Source: Ochromonadaceae sp. CCMP2298
Lineage: Eukaryota; Sar; Synurophyceae; Ochromonadales; Ochromonadaceae
DNA: 12,635 nt
Direction: 5' to 3'
Assembly (NCBI GenBank): GCA_026770595.1
Contig: MU634395.1
Location: forward strand, 1 to 12,635
Both the position numbers and the translations under genes were made by a program. Below the pieces are notes generated by a model. It saw only the letters and a program-made list of their open reading frames with translations. It was not told the DNA's origin and ran no database searches. Shown here one piece after another: positions 7,196 through 12,635 of this stretch; positions within the stretch are counted from its first letter, which is position 1; every line of letters begins with the position of its first letter.

Positions 7196-7228
7196 GGAAG
7201 CATCGCCTGCTGATGTGGCGATGCTTCC
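7196..7228. repeat. Perfect 12-bp hairpin in the CLC 5' region
   Basis: Arms GGAAGCATCGCC (7196-7207) and GGCGATGCTTCC (7217-7228) are separated by 9 nt. It sits 97 bp before the CLC start codon and so could be in the promoter or the 5' leader. Weak pairing continues outward (GTTAGGAG with CTAGGACTC). It could be an operator for a dimeric protein or an RNA stem in the leader. Confidence 0.75.
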
Positions 7229-7324
7229 TAGGACTCCCGCATTTTAAGTGCAGAGCTCAGCCTGTCAACCGACCGCATACTCGCGGCCTTGCTCTGAGCA
7301 GCAATCACCGGTGCTCGCTATAAA

Positions 7325-9832
7325 ATGTCCGACAGCGCTCCTATCAACGAGTATGCAAGCAGCAGTGCCGAGAAGCTAGTCCGCAAGATGAGTGTAGGCC
7401 GCAGTTTGGAAATGATGCACCTGCGGAAGATGTCTACGGTCAGCGAGTCCGAACGCGCAGAGCAAAACACTTCCCGTGCTTATGTGTTCCTGTCCAAGAA
7501 CAAGATCCTGCTGGTGCTCTGCATAGTGGGCGTGTTGACTGGCTTGGTCAACGGCTTGGCGGTCTGGTTGGTGTCTGTCGGCTCGAAAGCGCAGGCGAAA
7601 CTGCTGATGCACAACGATCTCGGCCCGCTTTACTTTATCCTCACAACGACCGCGCTTTGCGCCCTCAGCGCGCTGATCATCAAGAGCGGAGGCCTCGCCG
7701 CCACCTTCGGGTCCGGCTTGCCAGAGGTGAAGACGCTGCTGGTGAACGACTTCCTGCCCAGCGAATATCCACTACTCGTGTCGCCGTCGATCTTCTTCCT
7801 GCGTCTGTTCTCGCTCGTCTCCGCGGCCGCCTCCGGCCTCGCTGTCGGCCTAGCTGCCCCGCTGGTGCACGCATCCGTGTCCACCGCCTATTGCGTGGTT
7901 CACTACATCCCCTTCTTCAAGGAGCTGGAGGAGAGCTCCCCTATTATGAAGCAGATCTTTGCGGCCTCCGCTGCTGTTGGGCTTACCACCGTCTTCAACG
8001 CGCCGGTGGGTGGGCTGCTGTTCAGCGTGGAGGTGACCTCGACCTACTACCTGATCAGCAACTACTGGCGCTCCTTTATGGCCGCCACCATCGGCGCAGT
8101 GATCTACGCGATTGTGATGAGGAATGGTAGGGAGGGCGACTACCGCCTCTACCCTGTCACGATTCTGCTCAATCCATACCACACATGGGAGTTCGGAATG
8201 TTTGTACTGATTGGCGTGCTGACCGGAGTACTGTCCTACCTGTACCTGCAGATGCACCAGAGGTGGTTTCTATTCGTGAGACCTTACACCGCCAAGCACC
8301 CTATCGCCACCGCCGCCTTGGCGGGCACAGTGAGTGCGCTGCTGATCTGGGCAGTGGGGGCGTACAGCGACAAGGGGGTGACCGGGGGCATGCTGGTTAC
8401 TGACCTCTTCGACCACGGCAGCGACCACGGCAGCGTGTCAGAGATGGATCGGTACCACGTGTCGCCCATCGGGGGGCTATTCGCCGGCCTTGTTGTGCGG
8501 GTGGTACTGTCCCTGCTGGGCACCACGTTGCGCATTTCGGCAGGCGTTTTCTTACCCATGCTCACGATGGGGGCGCTGATCGGCAGGATATTCGGCCAAG
8601 TGCTGCAAGAAATGGTGACGGAGAAGGGGAGCATCTACCTGGGGGGCTACGCGATGGTGGGCGCCGTGGGCCTGGCGTCGGGCACCACTCACACGATATC
8701 GGCTGCCGTGATGGTGGCCGAGCTCACTGGGCAGTTTGATATGATCCTGCCCTGCCTCATCGCAGCTGTGATCTCCTGCGGTATCACCAAGACAATCTCG
8801 CTGTCTCTCTACGACCAAGGCATGGTGAACAAGGGCCTGGAGTCGTTCGAGCTGCTGCTCAAGTCGAGCGGGAGTTACCAGACAGCCGGGGAGATCATGG
8901 ACCAGGGGTGCATCCACGTGACCAACAAGTGCAGCGTGCGCGATCTGGTGACGCTGCTGGAGGACGACAAGCAGCAGTCCATCTTCCCCATCATCAGCGA
9001 CGATGACGGGCGCGTGCTGCAGGGCTCCCTGGGTCGCAAAGAAATGTTTCTCTTCGTGAAGCGCGTTTTCGAGAAGCAGTCACTAATGGCCACCCTGAGG
9101 GCGCTGCTGCCCGTGGACTGCGAGAAGACAGAGAGGAAGCGTGGCAAGGGCTGGCAACACTCTGCTGCGTGGCTGGCTCTGCGCAGACAGAGTGTCAAAT
9201 TCGATTCTAAGCAGGTCATGCCGCGCAGGCTCCTCTCCCGCCTCTTCCAGCCCCCAGCCTCCACGACTGTGAAGACCAAGGGGGACGAAGCCGTCGAGCG
9301 AGCATCTCACGAGTCAGACACCATCAGCCTGAGCGGGTTTGGCAGCCAGACAAGTCTTGCGAGCTATAGCGAGGGCAGCCGCGTGGACGAGGTGGGGGAA
9401 TCGGGTGCGGCAAAGAGCGTCCCTGCGCCGCTGAACCTGTCGGCTGGCCTGGTGAGGACTCTGTCGCTTTCCCCCCTGCCCACGAGCACCAGCACCGCGG
9501 AGAAGCAGGCGGGGCCGAGCCTGGCCAGCCTTAGCTACGCACCCAGCCAGGACAGCAACCCAAAGAGGGACGCGGGATTGGCTGGGGAAAGCGCGGTCCT
9601 GGCCTTTATCCTGGACACCAAGGTGATCCTGTCTGAGGAAGCGCTGCTGCCCATCAACAGCTTCCCCTACACCACAGCCTCTAACGCCACCATGGACCAG
9701 CTGTACGTGCTGTTCGAGATGGTGCACGTGTCCTGCGTGTTCGTGGTGGGCGAGGGCAAGTCTCTGCAGGGCATCATCTCCAAGAAGGCTGTGCTGAAGA
9801 ACATCAAGAGGAAGTTCAACACACCGCAGTAG
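7325..9832 (+). CDS. CLC-family chloride channel with two CBS domains
   Basis: Intronless, 835 aa. The membrane part spans about 60-500: GSGLPEVK (129-136, Cl-binding loop), GLAVGLAAPLVH (171-182), NAPVGGLLFSVEVTSTYYLISNYWRSF (225-251), SAGVFLPMLTMGALIGR (405-421), and Tyr496 in SLYD (inner anion-gate tyrosine). CBS1 is at about 520-580 and CBS2 at about 765-830, separated by a basic then Ser-rich linker (600-755). It moves chloride across a cell or organelle membrane as a dimer. The block LLFSVEVTSTY matches the animal ClC-1/2/K channel branch, where the proton glutamate is Val (V237 here). The usual GKEGP motif reads GLAAP (175-179), so the gating glutamate is Ala177. Both changes point to a passive channel rather than a Cl-/H+ exchanger. 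The start at 7325 is directly preceded by TATAAA; Met22 or Met30 are possible later starts. Confidence 0.95.
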   Translation: MSDSAPINEYASSSAEKLVRKMSVGRSLEMMHLRKMSTVSESERAEQNTSRAYVFLSKNKILLVLCIVGVLTGLVNGLAVWLVSVGSKAQAKLLMHNDLGPLYFILTTTALCALSALIIKSGGLAATFGSGLPEVKTLLVNDFLPSEYPLLVSPSIFFLRLFSLVSAAASGLAVGLAAPLVHASVSTAYCVVHYIPFFKELEESSPIMKQIFAASAAVGLTTVFNAPVGGLLFSVEVTSTYYLISNYWRSFMAATIGAVIYAIVMRNGREGDYRLYPVTILLNPYHTWEFGMFVLIGVLTGVLSYLYLQMHQRWFLFVRPYTAKHPIATAALAGTVSALLIWAVGAYSDKGVTGGMLVTDLFDHGSDHGSVSEMDRYHVSPIGGLFAGLVVRVVLSLLGTTLRISAGVFLPMLTMGALIGRIFGQVLQEMVTEKGSIYLGGYAMVGAVGLASGTTHTISAAVMVAELTGQFDMILPCLIAAVISCGITKTISLSLYDQGMVNKGLESFELLLKSSGSYQTAGEIMDQGCIHVTNKCSVRDLVTLLEDDKQQSIFPIISDDDGRVLQGSLGRKEMFLFVKRVFEKQSLMATLRALLPVDCEKTERKRGKGWQHSAAWLALRRQSVKFDSKQVMPRRLLSRLFQPPASTTVKTKGDEAVERASHESDTISLSGFGSQTSLASYSEGSRVDEVGESGAAKSVPAPLNLSAGLVRTLSLSPLPTSTSTAEKQAGPSLASLSYAPSQDSNPKRDAGLAGESAVLAFILDTKVILSEEALLPINSFPYTTASNATMDQLYVLFEMVHVSCVFVVGEGKSLQGIISKKAVLKNIKRKFNTPQ

Positions 9833-10468
9833 CGGGCTCAGCGAGTAGACTCCACCGAGAGTGTGAATCGACAATTTTGCAAGCATTCTTGGAGTCTCAT
9901 TAGAAGCCCGAAATAGTTTGGTTCGTTTTGACTACATTAGACTATAGATACTATTCGATATACCACAGACTCCCTGTTTCCCGTACATCAATTCATCCAT
10001 TTTTTCCCCATTTTGCGTAAGGCACTAACTGATGTTGTTTCACACTTGGCGCTCTTTTTCACCTCAGGCCCAGGCTGGTTTTGCCGTCAAAATCAAGTAA
10101 ATATATGAAATCTACCATTTTAAATTTTTATTTGTGCAATATATGAAAGCAGATACTTATCTGTAGCTGTCAAAAGAAGTAGACATGGGGTTCGATGTTC
10201 GGCCCGCCCACCCCGCCCTCCTCGGCGACATGGCTCTTGGGAAACGCGATTGCGTGTGTGGTTAACAATAATTCGTTTTACTGTACAACAATAATTTGTA
10301 AAGTTTCATGGGTTAACCTTCAGGTACCCGGTAAAGGTTTCATACGCAATGTGCGTGCGCCGGGCAGGGGAATTTCTGGCTGACTCTGTACCTGCAAGAT
10401 GCTTGGGGCACCCCCCCGCCCCTGACACTACCCTGCTCAGGGGTCCTACATCTGTCACGCGCTTGTGG

Positions 10469-10493
10469 CGTACCGGTAGCTACTACCGGTACG
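10469..10493. repeat. Perfect 11-bp inverted repeat around CTA
   Basis: Arms CGTACCGGTAG and CTACCGGTACG are separated by 3 nt. Each arm contains ACCGGT. It would form a tight hairpin on either strand. It lies about 640 bp past the CLC stop and about 280 bp past the HNH gene stop, so a role as a terminator for either is unlikely. No flanking duplication is seen. Confidence 0.75.
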
Positions 10494-10606
10494 TGCTTGG
10501 CGGAAGTAGGCCCAAAGGCCCAGTCCACTGGTACTGGTACACCTCTCTGCGATAATTGTAATCGGTATGATCATAATCGGATGATTATAATCGGATTGTA
10601 GAGTCT

Positions 10607-10628
10607 GTGCCCCCCCCCCGCGCCAGGT

Positions 10629-10663
<35 letters not shown>

Positions 10664-10684
10664 CCTGGCGTGGGGGGTTGGCAC
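10607..10684. repeat. Foldback with (AT)15 centre
   Basis: Fifteen AT dinucleotides (10631-10660) are enclosed by CGCCAGGTG (10621-10629) and CACCTGGCG (10662-10670). Outside these, C-run and G-run segments pair, and the arms end GTGCC / GGCAC. The whole 78 bp therefore forms one hairpin, since the AT tract is itself self-complementary. It looks like a short foldback element in which a microsatellite has expanded, or a cruciform-prone site. Confidence 0.8.
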
Positions 10685-10773
10685 AACAATGAAAACTAAA
10701 TAGATCACTCTAATGACAATTGTTTAATTCAAAGAAAAACATTATTAACAATAGTACCAGCAAACTCCTATTT

Positions 10774-11823
10774 CTACCAGGTCGTTTCAGGGATAGAAGC
10801 TGTCTCCGATAACTCAAAATAGTCAGCGACGTTCTCGTCTGCGGTAACAGTGCTCCAGCCTTGTTCTTGAGCATACTTGTAGGAGCACCTGGCGTGCCAG
10901 TTCAGGATCCTTCTGAAAGGCAGATGATTGGTCGGGTGGTGCAGGATCTTGCCGTCCACGTCCGCGAAGGTGAGTGCAGTGTTGGTGATGATCTTGGGGA
11001 GCAGGATGGGGTTCAGCACCTTGAGGATCAGCTTCTGCTTGAAGACGTCGTACAGGAAGCACACACCCTTGATGTCGAACTCCATCTCGATATCCTTCAT
11101 TAACAGAAGGCCGTTCCTAGGACTCAGACAGTCCGTCACGGCCAGTCCGAACTTGACCATGCCCCTACCTTGCTTGCAGTGCTTCCAGATGTGGCTTCCG
11201 ATCACGTACTCCTTCTTACAAGCGAGGTCGGTCACCATGCATTTAATCTTGCCACCGCTGAACCATCCGCGCCTCTGGTAGTAATTGATCAGCGAGTTCT
11301 TGAATTTCTTGGACTCTTGGTTCGAACGCCCGCCTTCCGTCCATATATCGTACTCACTGGTATTGAGATCTGAGGAGATCTCATCGATCTGTTTCTGCAT
11401 TACGATGTGCTTTTGCGCTAGCTCATAACGAAGCTGCTCCAATGCGACTTCCCCGCCTGTAAATAAAGCCAAGACAAACAAAAGATAAGAATTAAATCGA
11501 TCGCAGAGAATGAAAGAAAAAACCATGCACCTCAGAGAGAGGGAGGGAGAGGAGGGAGAGGGAAATAGAGGCACCCTAGAACAGATAATCGCAAGGTGAA
11601 GAACATCGCGCGAAATTGATCGAGAGGTACTCATGCAAGCAAAGCAATAGCGATAAGTGAGCAGCAGCATCAAAGGTGAAGAATGAGGAGGCTTGCCTTG
11701 AGCGAGTCTTGCTCTATCTTCTCTGACAGTTCTGCTAGCTTCATCAGGCGAGACGCCCAGATCAATTAGCTCCTTGACTTCATCAAGAACAGATTTTACT
11801 GCCATTTGGTCCAGTTCGGACAT
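10774..11823 (-). CDS. HNH_2-like nuclease-fold protein (two exons, GC-AG intron)
   Basis: Exon 1 is 11823-11697, exon 2 is 11456-10774; spliced length is 269 aa. Residues 1-42 and about 44-75 are helical with coiled-coil character. A Trp/Gly-rich link (80-110) is followed by an HNH_2-type core: C115-MV-T, then I-G-S-H131-I-W-K-H, S-P-R-N157-GLLL, and D-I-E166-M-E-F-D170. HNH_2 proteins normally read H...N...H with the last His in LH..FD; here that place is Glu166. The tail HLPFRRILNWHARCSYKYAQEQGW (220-243) resembles the C-terminal block seen in eukaryotic relatives. The intron (11696-11457, 240 nt) uses a GC donor, CAAG|GCAAGC, and TTTACAG; phase is kept. Since it has no in-frame stop, an unspliced 349-aa form is also possible. 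Function is unknown; it may be a DNA-binding or degenerate nuclease protein of mobile-element origin. Confidence 0.75.
   Translation of the reverse strand: MSELDQMAVKSVLDEVKELIDLGVSPDEASRTVREDRARLAQGKPPHSSPLMLLLTYRYCFACMSTSRSISRDVLHLAIICSRVPLFPSPSSPSLSLRCMVFSFILCDRFNSYLLFVLALFTGGEVALEQLRYELAQKHIVMQKQIDEISSDLNTSEYDIWTEGGRSNQESKKFKNSLINYYQRRGWFSGGKIKCMVTDLACKKEYVIGSHIWKHCKQGRGMVKFGLAVTDCLSPRNGLLLMKDIEMEFDIKGVCFLYDVFKQKLILKVLNPILLPKIITNTALTFADVDGKILHHPTNHLPFRRILNWHARCSYKYAQEQGWSTVTADENVADYFELSETASIPETTW
11457..11696 (-). other. GC-AG intron of the HNH-like gene
   Basis: Donor AAG|GCAAGC fits the known strong consensus of the minor class of U2 introns with GC donors. The acceptor TTTATTTACAG follows a T-rich tract. 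The RNA-sense middle is a long CT tract (about 11532-11570). The length is a multiple of three and the frame stays open, so retention would add 80 residues between the N-terminal helix and the coiled coil; the added residues have no similarity to the rest. Confidence 0.65.
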
Positions 11824-11962
11824 CTTGGAGGGAAAGATTCGCTACTTTCAACAACGGAAGTCGTCGGACAGAATCTAAATAACAGAGCAAGAACAGCAAC
11901 AAGGACACAGCAGCAAGCACACTCCTTGCCACTCTCGCACAGGAAACTTTGGCGCGTGTGAA

Positions 11963-11993
11963 CCCTCGGAAGAGTTGGCAACTCTTCCGAGGG
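11963..11993. promoter_or_regulatory. Perfect 15-bp-arm palindrome
   Basis: Arms CCCTCGGAAGAGTTG and CAACTCTTCCGAGGG flank a single G. A hairpin with so small a centre folds badly in RNA, so a DNA site for a dimeric protein, or a recent foldback insertion, is more likely. It is 140 bp before the HNH gene start codon. Confidence 0.7.
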
Positions 11994-12071
11994 CTTCCCC
12001 CACGATAAAGGGTACGCGGCGGTCCAAAAAAACCGTATCTCCGAAACGTCCGATTTTTCAAATATTCTGTT

Positions 12072-12085
12072 TTCTTCCGGAAGAA
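12072..12085. promoter_or_regulatory. 14-bp perfect palindrome TTCTTCCGGAAGAA
   Basis: The palindrome has CCGGAAG in both directions, as in head-to-head ETS-type sites, and TTC/GAA elements like those of heat-shock sites, though the spacing is not the standard nTTCnnGAAn. It is 79 bp from the 15-bp-arm palindrome, which shares the CTTCCG core. Binding factor unknown. Confidence 0.5.
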
Positions 12086-12379
12086 CGTCCTATTATTTTG
12101 GAGGCAATCGCTGTTGTGTGTGTGTGAACGAATAAGAGCATTGCGCCACATCCAGATCGTAGAATTCAATTGTGAACACGGATTTGACATTCGACATCAC
12201 TCTACTGTATACTGCTCACTTGGAATCGCTCGGCGTGAAGGCTTGGAGCGCATGAAATTCTGACCTGATTGAACATCGGCGATATTCAAAAATCAGCAGA
12301 TCAGCAACTGCTCTGGGCTGGGTGAGATCAAAGTCCTTAAATCGTGCGGGATCGACGTTCAATATCGACCGCTAAGATA

Positions 12380-12635
12380 ATGAATGGGAGCTCGGAGCCA
12401 CCCCCGCATCGCTGCTGGGTTGTAATATCCCACATCGTCGCGGCTGTGCAGTACACTGCGAAGACCAACCCAGCAATGAAAGCCCAGATGACGGCGGATG
12501 GTAAAATAAAGGTGCGTCTCAGTGAGTTCGAAGATGGATGCGGAATGTCAAAGCAGATATGCACTCAACTGTTCAAGCGGGGCAACATGCAGCTCAGAAA
12601 AAGACTTGAAAATGAGGGAGTTCTTCTGTTTTGCA
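12380..12635 (+). CDS. Possible 5' part of an unknown gene, running off the window
   Basis: From ATG 12380 (A at -3) the frame is open for 85 codons to the window end. An in-frame stop lies about 40 bp upstream. The product begins MNGSSEPPPHRCWVVISHIV and later is highly charged (KIKVRLSEFEDGCGMSKQ, LFKRGNMQLRKRLENEG), which is protein-like but not a family I recognise. The minus strand also has an open stretch (12562-12337) with a hydrophobic run but no ATG, which is probably the shadow of the charged part. The position, 556 bp from the HNH start, fits the spacing of the other divergent pairs. Confidence 0.33.
   Translation, partial: MNGSSEPPPHRCWVVISHIVAAVQYTAKTNPAMKAQMTADGKIKVRLSEFEDGCGMSKQICTQLFKRGNMQLRKRLENEGVLLFC

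Larger units (their letters stand above)
6738..7324. promoter_or_regulatory. Divergent intergenic region between the PC-esterase gene and CLC
   Basis: It probably contains the missing first exon of the PC-esterase gene. On the minus strand, an open frame at about 6980-6768 encodes a basic stretch followed by ISVLLLCVVTVISSPLSA, which looks like a signal peptide, but it has no ATG. A GT/AG pair that would join it in frame (AACAG|GTCAAA to TATCAG|TA) is only moderately good. Two inverted repeats (6947-7000, 7196-7228) are listed separately. TATAAA at 7319-7324 abuts the CLC start codon. Confidence 0.45.
9833..10773. other. Long convergent intergenic region with palindromes
   Basis: No gene is seen in these 941 bp between the CLC stop and the HNH gene stop. 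About 9900-10190 is AT-rich with TATATGAAA twice (10101-10150) and is probably CLC 3' UTR. From about 10320 to 10690 it is dense in inverted repeats: CAGGTAC...GTACCTG (10322-10392), the 11-bp palindrome at 10469-10493, three tandem copies of an approximately 14-nt AATCGG unit (10557-10597), and the AT-cored hairpin at 10607-10684. Confidence 0.55.
11824..12379. promoter_or_regulatory. Divergent intergenic region right of the HNH-like gene
   Basis: No domain is seen in the frames open here. It holds two perfect palindromes with a shared CTTCCG core (11963-11993 and 12072-12085) and a further ATCTCCGAAACGTCCG stretch between them, suggesting a cluster of protein-binding sites. A (TG)n run is at 12114-12125. 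Confidence 0.45.

Noticed and set aside
7319-7324. TATAAA directly before the CLC ATG as a TATA box
   Set aside because: A TATA box there would place the transcript start about 25-30 bp inside the coding sequence; it is more likely chance, or part of start context.
11783-12190. Minus-strand open frame overlapping the start of the HNH-like gene
   Set aside because: It covers the palindromes and the leader, is in a different frame from the HNH protein, and its sequence is not protein-like.
12337-12564. Minus-strand hydrophobic frame as a membrane protein gene
   Set aside because: It has no ATG, is closed by a stop just upstream, and hydrophobic runs are expected opposite a charged plus-strand frame.
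1-12635. CRISPR arrays, rRNA, insertion sequences, viral or toxin genes
   Set aside because: No spaced direct repeats, rRNA segments, transposase, integrase, capsid or toxin motifs were seen in any frame; the tandem arrays lack spacers.

Overview
The window is nuclear DNA from a eukaryote, most likely a free-living or parasitic protist that is neither a typical animal nor a fungus. The evidence is spliceosomal introns in five of the eight genes called, eukaryote-only gene families (sterol delta-7 reductase, an Lsm10-type Sm protein, a CBS-domain CLC chloride channel, a probable syntaxin), intergenic spaces of 350-940 bp and no bacterial operon structure. The standard genetic code fits all genes; TAA, TGA and TAG all serve as stops. 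I cannot name the lineage from sequence alone.

Layout: four head-to-head gene pairs follow one another. Pair 1 is a probable syntaxin fragment (minus, 130-389, continuing off the left edge) and a small two-CxxC zinc protein (plus, 927-1250). Pair 2 is DHCR7 (minus, 1605-3748, five exons) and LSM10 (plus, 4320-4873, two exons). Pair 3 is a PC-esterase/TBL-like SGNH enzyme (minus, 5429-6737, at least three exons) and a CLC chloride channel (plus, 7325-9832, intronless). Pair 4 is an HNH_2-like protein (minus, 10774-11823, two exons) and a weakly supported ORF running off the right edge (plus, 12380-12635). The ATG-to-ATG gaps of the four pairs are 537, 571, 587 and 556 bp, and strands alternate without exception.

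The most unusual part is DHCR7. All four introns begin GTACC(C/T)AC after an exon end in CAG, whereas no other intron in the window does. They consist largely of short G-rich/C-rich and AT-rich tandem repeats, including thirteen copies of an 8-mer in intron 1, and introns 2 and 4 share a 23-nt exact block. This looks like a family of related introns (introner-like) or introns colonised by one repeat family.

Each divergent promoter region also carries an inverted repeat, the longest being a 42-bp-arm foldback at 3862-3950. The CLC protein lacks both the gating glutamate and the proton glutamate, and the HNH protein lacks the usual third histidine. The genes have housekeeping or membrane roles (sterol synthesis, histone mRNA processing, wall or glycan acylation, anion transport, vesicle fusion) and no shared pathway is apparent.
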